From positions 1-64,000 of the forward strand of contig CAMRHE010000323.1 of NCBI GenBank assembly GCA_947044405.1: 64,000 bases of DNA, written 5' to 3'. The notes beneath the pieces were generated by a model. The model did not search any database, was not told where the DNA came from, and saw nothing but the letters and a program-made list of their open reading frames with translations. Shown one piece after another: positions 22,239 through 32,437 of this stretch. Position numbers and translations under genes: made by a program. Every line of letters starts with the position of its first letter. The first letter of the stretch is position 1. This stretch comes from Leptodactylus fallax (Eukaryota; Chordata; Amphibia; Anura; Leptodactylidae).

Positions 22239-22660
22239 GCATTATACTCTGGGGTTTCTCCACACCCCAGAGTATAATAGGTGGAAGCCCAAGGAAGATG
22301 ACAAAAATAACCCCTCTATTGGGCTTCCTCAAAGCGCCTGGTGCTCTCCTGGTGATGTCATGCACCAGGGGTCACCACTGAGGCCTGTGATTGGGACACC
22401 AGTGGTTCCATGGGCACGCCGCGTATCATGATGTCATGATTCTCGGCGATCCCATGTCAATCCTGAGGCCCAATCAAAGGCCTCAGTGGTGAACCTGGGC
22501 ACATGACATTACTAACGAGGAAGAAAGAATGCACTGGATGCAGTGAGGAGGCCCAAAAGAAGTGATGGAAGGTGAGTATGAATGTTTTTTTTTATTTTTT
22601 ACACCACCCCTGGGTCTCCACCTATTATTATCTCAGGTCTGAAGAAACTTCACAGTATAA
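22239..22660 (+). mobile_element. MITE with terminal hairpins, copy F
   Basis: The left palindrome CATTATACTCTGGGGTTTCT with CACACCCCAGAGTATAATAG is followed by the arm GGTGGAAGCCC. The interior contains TGATGTCATGCACC, GGCCTGTGATTGGGACACC, its mirror near 22475, and the right arm GATGGAAGGTGAGTATGAAT. The right palindrome TATTATCTCAGGTCTGAAGA with AACTTCACAGTATAATAAT is more decayed. A copy of the TTTCACTTTCAATTTGACAT flank follows and leads into array 5. Confidence 0.82.
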
Positions 22661-22721
22661 TAATTTCACTTTCAATTTGACATAATTGTGGCTGTGTTTT
22701 CATTAGAGACCTAGAAATTGG
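22661..22721 (+). repeat. Conserved flank between MITE and 46-bp array
   Basis: TTTCACTTTCAATTTGACAT and GGCTGTGTTTTCATTAGAGA repeat the 15180-15225 flank in the same order; the GATA tract here is reduced to two or three units. Confidence 0.75.
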
Positions 22722-24102
22722 ATAGATAGGTTCCTAGGAGCCCTGACAGTGTACTACACTAAGTTTTATAGATGTGTTCCTAGGAGCCCTGACAGTGTTC
22801 TACACTATGTTTTATAGATAGGTTCCTAGGAGCCCTGACAGTGTTCTACACTATGTTTTATAGATAGGTTCCTAGGAGCCCAGACAGTGTACTACACTAT
22901 GTTTTATAGATGTGTTCCTAGGAGTCCTGACAGTGTTATATACTATGTTTTATAGATAGGGTCCTAGAAGCCCTGACAGTGTTCTACACTATGGTTTTAT
23001 ACATAGGTTCCTAGGAGCCCTGACAGTGTTCTACACTCTGTTTTATAGATAGGTTCCTAGGAGCCCAGACAGTGTACTACACTATGTTTTATAGATGTGT
23101 TCCTAGGAGTCCTGACAGTGTTATATACTATGTTTTATAGATAGGGTCCTAGAAGCCCTGACAGTGTTTTACACTATGTTTTATACATAGGTTCCTAGGA
23201 GCCCAGACAGTGTACTACACTAAGTTCTATAGATGTGTTCCTAGGAGTCCTGACAGTGTTCTACACTCTGTTTTATAGATAGGCTCCTAGGAGCCCTGAC
23301 AGTGTTCTACACTATGTTTTATAGATAGGTTCCTAGGAGCCCTGACAGTGTTCTACACTCTGTTTTATACATAGGTTCCTAGGAGCCCTGACAGTGTTAT
23401 ACACTATGTTTTATAGATAGGTTCCTAGGAGCCTTGACAGTGTTCTACACTATGTTTTATAGATAGGTTCCTAGGAGCCCAGACAGTGTACTACACTATG
23501 TTTTATAGATGTGTTCCTAGGAGTCCTGACAGTGTTATATACTATGTTTTATAGATAGGGTCCTAGAAGCCCTGACAGTGTTCTACACTATGTTTTATAC
23601 ATAGGTTCCTAGGAGCCCTGACAGTGTTCTACACTCTGTTTTATAGATAGGTTCCTAGGAGCCCAGACAGTGTACTACACTATGTTTTATAGATGTGTTC
23701 CTAGGAGTCCTGACAGTGTTATATACTATGTTTTATAGATAGGGTCCTAGAAGCCCTGACAGTGTTTTACACTATGTTTTATACATAGGTTCCTAGGAGC
23801 CCAGACAGTGTACTACACTAAGTTCTATAGATGTGTTCCTAGGAGTCCTGACAGTGTTCTACACTCTGTTTTATAGATAGGCTCCTAGGAGCCCTGACAG
23901 TGTTCTACACTATGTTTTATAGATAGGTTCCTAGGAGCCCTGACAGTGTTCTACACTCTGTTTTATACATAGGTTCCTAGGAGCCCAGACAGTGTTCTAC
24001 ACTATGTTTTATAGATGTGTTCCTAGGAGTCCTGACAGTGTTATATACTATGTTCTATAGATAGGTTCCTAGGAGCCCTAAGAGTGTGCTACACTATGTT
24101 TT
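22722..24102 (-). repeat. 46-bp minisatellite, array 5 (about 30 copies, higher-order structure)
   Basis: About 30 units in the inverted orientation. Variants (GAGCCCAGACAGTGTACTAC, GATGTGTTCCTAGGAGTCCT, AGGGTCCTAGAAGCCC, CTATGGTTTTATACATAGG) recur in fixed order. A four-unit block repeats at 184 bp (about 22880 to 23064 and 23478 to 23662), and a 13-unit block of about 598 bp repeats across the array (22880 to 23478 and 23064 to 23662). Confidence 0.95.
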
Positions 24103-24219
24103 AAGCCTTTTTAAGGTGTGGTTTCGTACCAAACTTGTTCAACCCAAAACGAATCTGGGACCCGAGCCACCCAAACCACCCAAACCCGAAACAAATCCTA
24201 AGAGGTTCGCCCATCTCTA
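24103..24219 (+). mobile_element. End of the composite element (second locus)
   Basis: TAAGCCTTTTTAAGGTGTGG, ACCAAACTTGTTCAACCC and the terminal GGTTCGCCCATCTCTA correspond to 15426-15527. The internal sequence has diverged, so the two loci are not a recent duplication. Confidence 0.65.
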
Positions 24220-24801
24220 GATGTTACCTTTAGATGACATATTATAATGATCACAGATTTACATTTAACCTCTTTTGTACTGGGGTATTTTTGGATGTTA
24301 AGGCCCAGACACCATTGCTTTACTAACTGGTTAATATTCGGCCATCTTTTTTTTTCTTTGGGTGGCTATCCAATTGACTTTTGGCCTTCATACTTAAAAA
24401 ATATTGAGACAGAGGCCAAAATAAAAAGATATTACTTTCCCTTGTACCCTTCTAAGTGAACATTAAGTAACTCTTTCACTATCAAAGATGTAGGTAATTT
24501 TTGAGCCATAACTTTAATGAAGGATAACGTTTTTGGATGTTAATCATTAAATTTTTTCTTCATTATATTTTTTTTTTATCTACCTCTTTTATATCTTTGC
24601 AAAATTTGTCTTATGTGTTTTACTAAGTGATGTGGTCTGGTTCTACCGGACACCAGAAGATTTTAATTTTGGATGAGGAAGTCTTGTTATGGTAAATGTT
24701 CAAAAGCTGCTCCACATTGTTAGTTTCTTGCCTGACCATATTCTTTGATGGTGAATATCAGTAGAGTTACAGTAAGTGTTTGGGTAATCTGAGGATAATT
24801 A
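24220..24801 (+). other. AT-rich intergenic DNA, gypsy insertion flank
   Basis: No gene or repeat that I can support; it ends in the target sequence ACAGT of the gypsy element. The continuing flank resumes at 32218 (CAGTAATGTTTC). Confidence 0.5.
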
Positions 24802-24805
24802 CAGT

Positions 24806-25815
24806 TGTAGGGAACTGCCATTTCTACTAGTATATAATGTATCTGGCTTCTTTGCCCCTGCAGTTTGGCTTCAGAGACCCCAGGCATTTAGTGCAAGTTT
24901 TGTTTTGTAAATACAGTGAGTCAGACACATGTGAGGCAGAGCTGCTGGGGGGAGAGATGTGAGCAGAGCTGCTGAGACAGACATGTTATATCTGGGGGAG
25001 TCTAAGAGCCACTTGTTCCTCTTTACTTCACAGTATATAGTTAGGTATGTGTTACCCCCTATATACTCACAGGACCTAGCTAGTAACCGTAGTTAGGGAT
25101 CCATATATATATATATAGTTCAGGGCAGTGATAGGTTAGGCTTCCGAAGGCCAACTAGCTAGTTAGAGGCCCGGTGGCACTAGTAGTTTAGCTGGCAGGT
25201 TAAGGACTCAGTGTTAGGGTAGTCAGGCCTGCATCTACTGCCGTCACCGTCGCCCTGTTTGCTGCCTGTGAAGAATCTCACCATCATCATCATCATCTCC
25301 TGATCGGCTGTCTGTCATCTCCTGGAAGAATCCGAGGATCCACAGTCATCCACAGGGGCCCCTGCATCTCTTCTGTTGCCTGGAGGTATTGTGCACTGGA
25401 CTCTTGCTATATATCTATATATATACCCGGGTATATAACCTAAGACGGTTGAGGACTTGCTGGTTGTTGTAGTATTGCTGTGTTCTGAGTATATTGTATG
25501 TATGTATTATTACCCTGTTGATTCTTATAAAGCTACTGTTATAACCTTATGTGGTATCTGTATGTATTCTTCAGACTGTGAGATTAGTACAGTGATCCTT
25601 GTTAAGGCTACTAACTGTACTTCATGGGTAAGTCCCAGGAAGAGATCCTCCCTGTAATACAGAGGCTCTATCCTGGGTGGAGGCACTGATATATTTCATA
25701 TATGTTCCCACTCTTCCCTTCAGCGAAGGCTTCAGGTCCCATTATACACACAGGTCAGCGCCAGAGTCTGTTGCGGGAGGGATAATACTCATACCCCCCC
25801 CCAAATAGGGCTACA
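24806..25815 (+). repeat. Gypsy 5' LTR (1,010 bp)
   Basis: TG...CA termini. It holds an ATCATCATCATCATC tract, AT-rich stretches near 25098 and 25405, and TATATAACC-type sequence near 25430 that could serve as a TATA box. It contains no gene; a 66-codon frame at 25457 is probably chance. The LTR should drive transcription of the element. Confidence 0.95.
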
Positions 25816-25817
25816 TT

Positions 25818-25835
25818 TGGAGGCACTGCTGAGAT
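25818..25835 (+). other. Primer-binding site
   Basis: TGGAGGCACTGCTGAGAT lies two bases after the LTR. The leading TGG matches the CCA end of a tRNA, as required for minus-strand priming. I do not assign the tRNA. Confidence 0.7.
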
Positions 25836-25983
25836 TTAGAAGTGGGAATAGTCATTGATATGGAGAAGCGATATAGCTCAGAGGGGAACCTCCCACTAGC
25901 TACTACATGGGATTACCGACCTCCTGTTCCTCCCCTGGTTCAGGTAAAGGAAGAACCCCGCTCAGCCAGTTACCCCCCCCAGT

Positions 25984-28900
25984 ATGGCCGTCGCTAGCAG
26001 TTCCTCTAGTGACAGTGCTATTAGCACTTTAGCCAGGCTGACTGAAATGTTAGCTCAGGGCCTGCAGGCCACTCACTACAAGAAACTAAAAGTATTCTCT
26101 GGTAATGTCCCAGTACCACAAGGGGAGGAAAACTTTGAGATATGGAAAGAACATATTCTCCAATGCCTGAAGGAATGGTCTTGCTCTGAAGAAGGCAAGC
26201 GGCAGCGTATCAGTGAAAGTTTGCGGTCTCCTGCTGCAGAATTGATCCGCTTGTACAGAGACTCTCATGAAGGAGTGAGTGCATTGGACTATATACAAGT
26301 ACTGTCTGATCACTTTGAGCCATACTATGACCTTGCCCAGATGGTTGCTGATTACCGAATGGTTCGTCAAAAAGAAGGGGAAAATGTCTCTACTTTTATT
26401 AACCGTTTACAGCTACTTCTTTCACGTCTGGTGTACCACGCAGCTATATCTACTTCAGAGGTAGACGCTATGAGAACCAGTCAGTTGGTGAGAGGGTTAC
26501 AACCTCATCATCCTCTTGCTCAAGTACTCAAGGTCTTACTATCTGATAGAGTCCTTCCATTTCCTGACTTAATGAAGTTAGTGAAGAAACAAGAAGCTGA
26601 CATTAGTTTTAGTACCCCTAAGAAAGCGAAAAGCATCTCTAAAGAAGATGTTGTTCCTAATTCAAACAAGGACAAACCAGCGGAGCGGTCAGAACTTAGA
26701 CAGTCCGCCACTCCACCCACTGCCACTCAACGGAGGAAGGATGCTAGAACCTGTTATAAATGTGGTCAGACGGGCCATAGTGCCAGACAGTGTACGGAGG
26801 ACAGTGAGGGATTGAGACACAGTGCTGTCTTCTCTATTCAGAATCAAAGACACCGAAGGAAGGCGGGCCGAGTAAAAACCAGAGGCGCTATCGCGGGCTC
26901 CAGGTCCATTGTCAAAGTCACTGTCAATGGTCATGCCGCTCCTGCCCTGTTTGATACAGGATCTCAAGTGACCCTGATTTATTGCTCGTTCTACCAAAAG
27001 TATCTGAGGGATATACCTCTTCAGTCTACAGGACAAATGAAATTGTGGGGGCTTAATTCAGGATCATATCCTGTAGATGGCAGCCTACAAGTAGTTATAG
27101 CTGTCCCTGAATTAGAAGATCAGAGTGTCGCTCCCATGAAGATTACGGCTCTTGTCTGTCCTGATACAGGGGATTCTTGTGCAGCTCCTGTGATACTTGG
27201 CACTAATTGTCCCGCAGTGCATTATGCTTTTCAGAAGTTTCTTGGAAGAGATTGGAACCCTGCAGCTCAGCCGGTGAATATATCTTCTGATCTTAGAGAA
27301 CTCTGTGATGCCCTGTCTACTGGCTATCGACATGGAATGGTATATCATATCGGTGAGAGAACCGTGGAAGTTCCTGCCGGCGGGGAGAGAATTCTGAGAG
27401 TAGCCTCCAGCATTGCTCCCGATTTGCTTGAAGGGGGGAGTTATGTCCTTATGGAAACCCCTGAAGAAATGATTAACCAGAATGGCTGGATGGTGATCCC
27501 AGAGAGAAAGGACTGGAGGAATAAAGTGGAGTTATCTACCTGTGTGACAGTGAGGAACTGTGCACCGCATCCGATTGTAATTGGACCATACCAGAATGTG
27601 GCCCACTGCTACCCTGTGCTTGGAGTAAATCCATACGCTGAAGTGTGCAGGATTCAAATCCGAGATGCAATCCCTAATCTCAATCTTGACTTGAGTGATC
27701 CACATTTACCAGAGGCCTGGAATCAGCGACTGACACAGAAGTTGTCTGAATTATCGGAAGTGTTCTCCATGGATGATATGGATGTAGGTTGTGCTAAAAG
27801 TGCTCAACACACTTTCCGATTGACCGATTCTACTCCCTTCCTGGAGCGACCACGGAGAGTTGCTCCAAAGGATGTTGATGAGTTAAGACAGACTCTACAG
27901 CAAATGAAAGGTCAGGGGATCATTGTGGACAGTAAGAGCCCCTATGCCTCACCTATTGTGGTGGTAAGAAAAAAATCTGGAGCAATTCGCCTATGTGTGG
28001 ATTACAGAACTCTGAACCGGAGAACCTTACCTGATCAGTATACACTGCCGAGAATTGAAGAAGCTCTGGAAGCTCTGAATGGAAACTGTTGGTTCACAGT
28101 GCTGGACCTAAGATCGGGATACTATCAAGTCCCAATGGCACCTGAGGATCAGGAAAAGACAGCCTTCATATGCCCCTTGGGTTTCTTTCAGTTCACTCGT
28201 ATGCCGCAAGGTACAAAAGGTGCGCCAGCAACGTTCCAAAGGTTGATGGAAAGAGTGTTAGGTGATTTAGTGCCCCGGGAATGCCTTGTATATCTTGATG
28301 ACATTATTGTGTTTGGAAAGACGCTGGAAGAACATGAAGAACGACTCATGAGAGTACTCCATCGCTTAAAAGAAGAGGGGCTGAAGTTGTCGGCTGACAA
28401 ATGCAAATTTTGTAGATCTTCGGTCACTTATGTAGGTCATATTGTTTCTGCTGAAGGAGTTGCTACCGATCCTGGTAAGATTGAAGCTGTGGTGAATTGG
28501 CCCCGACCGCAAAATATTACGGAGTTGCAATCTTTCTTGGGGTTTTGTGGATTCTATCGACGATTTGTGGAAGGATATTCAAAAATTGCTCGAGCCCTCC
28601 TCGACCTGTTGAAGAGTGATGCAGGAGATCCGGGAAAGAAGAAAGGGTCTTCCAAAAGCCTTTTTGGCGATAGGTGGACTGCGGATTGTGAAGAAGCATT
28701 TAAGTTGTTGAAGAAGAAATTGACAGAAGCTCCCGTTCTGGCTTATGCTGATGCACAGAAGCCATATGTGCTACATGTAGATGCCAGCTTTGAAGGATTA
28801 GGTGGCGTGCTGCACCAAGAATACCCGGCCGGGTTACGGCCCATAGCTTTCATAAGTCGAAGTCTTTCTCCCAGCGAGAAAAATTATCCAGTACATAAAT

Positions 28901-31080
28901 TGGAGTTTTTGGCGCTCAAGTGGGCCATTGTTGATAAATTACATGACTATTTATACGGCGCCACGTTTGAAGTAAGAACAGACAACAATCCACTGACATA
29001 CGTTTTGTCAACCGCTAAACTCGATGCTACAGGACATCGCTGGTTGGCAGCTTTATCCAACTACCAATTCACACTCAAGTATAAATCGGGGCCTAAGAAC
29101 ATTGGGGCAGATGCTCTATCAAGACGGCCTGGATTACCTAGTCCGGAAGTAGTGGATGAATGGGAAGAAGTGCCAAGTCCTGGAGTAGGAGCTTTGTGTG
29201 CCATGGCTGCTGTAGTTGAAGACCGAGTAGCCTTTTCTGAAACTCGGCTTATTGACTCTATTGGGGGAGGTCCCGAAGCTGTACCAGACATGTTTGCCTA
29301 CCCTGCCGCTTTAGGATCCTTTGAGAGTTGTTCTATATCTTCAAAGCGAATGATCTGGAGTCAAAAGACTGATCCTTTAATTGGACCTCTTTATCAAGCA
29401 GTGAGTTCTCAAGACAGAGAAATGTTAAAGACATCCCTACCCTCTGAATGCAGTCAACTTCTACGAGATTGGGAGAAGTTTGAAATAGACAATGGCCTAC
29501 TTTATCGTGTGGTGCTGTATCATGATCACCCTGGAAGGCGCCAACTAGTTATTCCAAGCTGCTTTCAGAAGATGATTTTCCGAAGTCTGCATGATTATCA
29601 TGGTCATTTGGGACCTGAGAAGACTTATGGCCTAATACAAGACCGATTCTACTGGCCCAAAATGAGAGATACCGTGACTCGTCTGTGTAGGTGCTGTCGC
29701 AGATGTTTGCAGAGGAAGACTGTCCCGGTTCGAGCGGCCTTCATGGGACACTTGAAGAGTTCGGGCCCCATGGATCTTGTCTGCATAGACTTCCTTTGTA
29801 TTGACAACGACTCCAGAGGATTTGGAAATGTATTGGTGGTGACTGATCACTTCACACGATATGCTCAAGCCTTTCCGACTAAGGATCAAAAAGCAGTCAC
29901 TGTTGCAAGAGTGCTTTGGGAAAAGTATTTTATCCATTATGGCTTACCACACCGGTTGCATTCTGATCAAGGCCGGGATTTTGAGAGTAACCTGATCAAA
30001 GAGTTACTTCAGTTGTTGAACATCCGCAAAAGTCGGACGACGCCTTACCATCCAGAGGGAGATGCCCTTCCTGAAAGATTTAACAGGACTTTACTTGATA
30101 TGCTTGGTACCTTACGAATTGAGGATAAGCGATCCTGGAGTCGAAAAGTGGAGGCTATGGTGCATGCCTATAATAGTACAAGGCACGAGAGCACAGGATA
30201 TTCACCATACTTTCTGATGTTTGGAAGAGAGCCTAGGCTACCTATTGACATATTGTTGGGAGTCTCTACCGATGGTATCAGTCATCGAGATCATTACCGA
30301 TACGTGGCACGTTTGAAAGAAACGCTTAAGAGTGCTTATCAGCTGGCTGAGGAAAATGCGGCCAAAGTGAATGAAGGAAATAAAAGGAGATTTGATCTTC
30401 GAGTAAGATACCGAGAATTGAACCCTGGGGACCATGTTCTGCTACGGAATTTGGGAGCATCTGCAAAACATAAGCTGGCTGATCGATGGCGGAGTGAACT
30501 CTTTACAGTGGTAGATCGGTTGCCTGGAATACCAGTCTACAAGATAAAAGGACGGGACGGGAGGATCAGGACTTGGCATAGAAATCATTTGTTGCCTGTA
30601 CCTCAGATTGATGGTATGGATATCTCCAATGATGGCTCGGCCTGCGATTCTCCACAGTCCTTAGCCGATATTCCACCTGACCTTCCTGAAACTCCTGAGA
30701 GTGATTGGACTGTGGCTCCTGAAGTTCCTAGATCACCAGTATCTTCTCCTTCAGGGAGACCTATGAACCCTCAAACTCCAGAATTCGTACCTAGATCTGT
30801 GTCTACAGATGAGCAGGGATCTAGCTCTCCTACGCCACCAGCACCATCCCCTCCCATGGCAGACAACCCTAGTTTAGGGCCTGGACATGCTAGTTTACCT
30901 CAGAGAGAGGTACGGAGAGGAGAGAGAATTAGACACCCTCCACCTATGCTGACATATGATAGTTTGGGGGACCCTAGATTTACTACTCAGCCTCATTTAT
31001 ACCATGCTTGGGTGGGTGCAGTGTCCACTTTGGTCAATATGTTACCAATTTTCGCTCCTGCTGGCATGTATACCTATTAA
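25984..31080 (+). CDS. Gypsy Gag-Pol polyprotein (1,698 aa) with PNMA-like Gag
   Basis: A single uninterrupted frame from ATG 25984 to TAA 31080 encodes Gag and Pol without a frameshift between them. Residues 30-230 form a capsid-like region whose opening (KVFSGNVPVPQGEENFEIWK) resembles vertebrate PNMA proteins, themselves domesticated gypsy Gags. A CCHC knuckle (CYKCGQTGHSARQC) is at 257-270. The protease active site LFDTGSQ has Asp324. RT carries VLDLRSGYYQV (Asp708) and YLDDIIVFGK (from 770). RNase H starts at LHVDASFEGLGG (Asp933). Integrase has a zinc part (HDYHGH from 1203, CRCCRRC) and a DD35E core: Asp1269, Asp1328 (HSDQGRDF) and Glu1364 (PERFNRTL). A GPY/F-like end at about 1490-1540 and a Pro/Ser-rich tail follow. 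All key residues are present, so it may be active. Confidence 0.96.
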   Translation: MAVASSSSSDSAISTLARLTEMLAQGLQATHYKKLKVFSGNVPVPQGEENFEIWKEHILQCLKEWSCSEEGKRQRISESLRSPAAELIRLYRDSHEGVSALDYIQVLSDHFEPYYDLAQMVADYRMVRQKEGENVSTFINRLQLLLSRLVYHAAISTSEVDAMRTSQLVRGLQPHHPLAQVLKVLLSDRVLPFPDLMKLVKKQEADISFSTPKKAKSISKEDVVPNSNKDKPAERSELRQSATPPTATQRRKDARTCYKCGQTGHSARQCTEDSEGLRHSAVFSIQNQRHRRKAGRVKTRGAIAGSRSIVKVTVNGHAAPALFDTGSQVTLIYCSFYQKYLRDIPLQSTGQMKLWGLNSGSYPVDGSLQVVIAVPELEDQSVAPMKITALVCPDTGDSCAAPVILGTNCPAVHYAFQKFLGRDWNPAAQPVNISSDLRELCDALSTGYRHGMVYHIGERTVEVPAGGERILRVASSIAPDLLEGGSYVLMETPEEMINQNGWMVIPERKDWRNKVELSTCVTVRNCAPHPIVIGPYQNVAHCYPVLGVNPYAEVCRIQIRDAIPNLNLDLSDPHLPEAWNQRLTQKLSELSEVFSMDDMDVGCAKSAQHTFRLTDSTPFLERPRRVAPKDVDELRQTLQQMKGQGIIVDSKSPYASPIVVVRKKSGAIRLCVDYRTLNRRTLPDQYTLPRIEEALEALNGNCWFTVLDLRSGYYQVPMAPEDQEKTAFICPLGFFQFTRMPQGTKGAPATFQRLMERVLGDLVPRECLVYLDDIIVFGKTLEEHEERLMRVLHRLKEEGLKLSADKCKFCRSSVTYVGHIVSAEGVATDPGKIEAVVNWPRPQNITELQSFLGFCGFYRRFVEGYSKIARALLDLLKSDAGDPGKKKGSSKSLFGDRWTADCEEAFKLLKKKLTEAPVLAYADAQKPYVLHVDASFEGLGGVLHQEYPAGLRPIAFISRSLSPSEKNYPVHKLEFLALKWAIVDKLHDYLYGATFEVRTDNNPLTYVLSTAKLDATGHRWLAALSNYQFTLKYKSGPKNIGADALSRRPGLPSPEVVDEWEEVPSPGVGALCAMAAVVEDRVAFSETRLIDSIGGGPEAVPDMFAYPAALGSFESCSISSKRMIWSQKTDPLIGPLYQAVSSQDREMLKTSLPSECSQLLRDWEKFEIDNGLLYRVVLYHDHPGRRQLVIPSCFQKMIFRSLHDYHGHLGPEKTYGLIQDRFYWPKMRDTVTRLCRCCRRCLQRKTVPVRAAFMGHLKSSGPMDLVCIDFLCIDNDSRGFGNVLVVTDHFTRYAQAFPTKDQKAVTVARVLWEKYFIHYGLPHRLHSDQGRDFESNLIKELLQLLNIRKSRTTPYHPEGDALPERFNRTLLDMLGTLRIEDKRSWSRKVEAMVHAYNSTRHESTGYSPYFLMFGREPRLPIDILLGVSTDGISHRDHYRYVARLKETLKSAYQLAEENAAKVNEGNKRRFDLRVRYRELNPGDHVLLRNLGASAKHKLADRWRSELFTVVDRLPGIPVYKIKGRDGRIRTWHRNHLLPVPQIDGMDISNDGSACDSPQSLADIPPDLPETPESDWTVAPEVPRSPVSSPSGRPMNPQTPEFVPRSVSTDEQGSSSPTPPAPSPPMADNPSLGPGHASLPQREVRRGERIRHPPPMLTYDSLGDPRFTTQPHLYHAWVGAVSTLVNMLPIFAPAGMYTY

Positions 31081-31190
31081 CCTGTTGTGACTCTGTAAAT
31101 GCAAAAGCAACCATATTGATATTGTCATTGGTAATGTTGACTGTATACTATGACTTTGTATGTCTTTGACGTGACGTAAAGATTTCACCA

Positions 31191-31199
31191 GAGGGAGAG
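31191..31199 (+). other. Polypurine tract
   Basis: GAGGGAGAG lies directly before the 3' LTR TG. In this family it resists RNase H and primes plus-strand DNA. It is short but in the exact expected place. Confidence 0.75.
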
Positions 31200-32217
31200 T
31201 GTAGGGAACTGCCATTTCTACTAGTATATAATGTATCTGGCTTCTTTGCCCCTGCAGTTTGGCTTCAGAGACCCCAGGCATTTAGTGCAAGTTTTGTTTT
31301 GTAAATACAGTGAGTCAGACACATGTGAGGCAGAGCTGCTGGGGGGAGAGATGTGAGCAGAGCTGCTGAGACAGACATGTTATGTCTGGGGGAGTCTAAG
31401 AGCCACTTGTTCCTCTTTACTTCACAGTATATAGTTAGGTATGTGTTACCCCCTATATACTCACAGGACCTAGCTAGTAACCGTAGTTAGGGATCCATAT
31501 ATATATATATAGTTCAGGGCAGTGATAGGTTAGGCTTCCGAAGGCCAACTAGCTAGTTAGAGGCCCGGTGGCACTAGTAGTTTAGCTGGCAGGTTAAGGA
31601 CTCAGTGTTAGGGTAGTCAGGCCTGCATCTACTGCCGTCACCGTCGCCCTGTTTGCTGCCTGTGAAGAATCTCACCATCATCATCATCATCTCCTGATCG
31701 GCTGTCTGTCATCTCCTGGAAGAATCCGAGGATCCACAGTCATCCACAGGGGCCCCTGCATCTCTTCTGTTGCCTGGAGGTATTGTGCACTGGACTCTTG
31801 CTATATATCTATATATATACCCGGGTATATAACCTAAGACGGTTGAGGACTTGCTGGTTGTTGTAGTATTGCTGTGTTCTGAGTATATTGTATGTATGTA
31901 TGTATGTATTATTACCCTGTTGATTCTTATAAAGCTACTGTTATAACCTTATGTGGTATCTGTATGTATTCTTCAGACTGTGAGATTAGTACAGTGATCC
32001 TTGTTAAGGCTACTAACTGTACTTCATGGGTAAGTCCCAGGAGGAGATCCTCCCTGTAATACAGAGGCTCTATCCTGGGTGGAGGCACTGATATATTTCA
32101 TATATGTTCCCACTCTTCCCTTCAGCGAAGGCTTCAGGTCCCATTATACACACAGGTCAGCGCCAGAGTCTGTTGCGGGAGGGGTACTACTCATACCCCC
32201 CCCCAAATAGGGCTACA
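31200..32217 (+). repeat. Gypsy 3' LTR (1,018 bp)
   Basis: Near-identical to the 5' LTR. It differs at about four bases (A to G near 31384, A to G in the CAGGAGGAGATCC segment, and two changes in GGGGTACTACTC) and has two extra TGTA units near 31893-31908. Confidence 0.95.
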
Positions 32218-32221
32218 CAGT

Positions 32222-32437
32222 AATGTTTCTTTTGTTGTGGTAGTGCTTTGGGAGATAAACCTAAATTTTAGGATAGCTGTCATGAAATTAATTATCCAGT
32301 TCTTTGGTTATTTGTTTATTTGGTTTCTTTTCATGGAGAAATTTTTGAAAGATTTATTTTAAAATTCTGGAGCACAATAGTATATCTTCCCACTAATAAT
32401 TTTTTTGGACTTGGTTACGTAAAACAAAGGAATAAAC
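32222..32437 (+). other. AT-rich flank between the gypsy element and the satellite
   Basis: Unique-looking AT-rich DNA; no gene or repeat seen. Confidence 0.5.

Larger units (their letters stand above)
24806..32217 (+). mobile_element. Complete Ty3/gypsy LTR retrotransposon (7.4 kb), young and apparently intact
   Basis: Two LTRs (24806-25815 and 31200-32217), both starting TGTAGGGAACTG and ending GGGCTACA, flank one gag-pol reading frame. A primer-binding site starts two bases after the 5' LTR, and a purine tract precedes the 3' LTR. CAGT on both outer sides (24802-24805 and 32218-32221) is the target duplication, 4 bp as best I can place it. The LTRs differ by about four substitutions (for example 24990 against 31384) and an 8-bp TGTA expansion over about 1,010 bp, so insertion was very recent. 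The domain order protease, RT, RNase H, integrase places it in Ty3/gypsy. No envelope gene is present. Confidence 0.96.

Noticed and set aside
26086..31281. Antisense frames across the gypsy gag-pol gene
   Set aside because: Short, without motifs and fully overlapped by the well-supported polyprotein; shadows of the sense strand.
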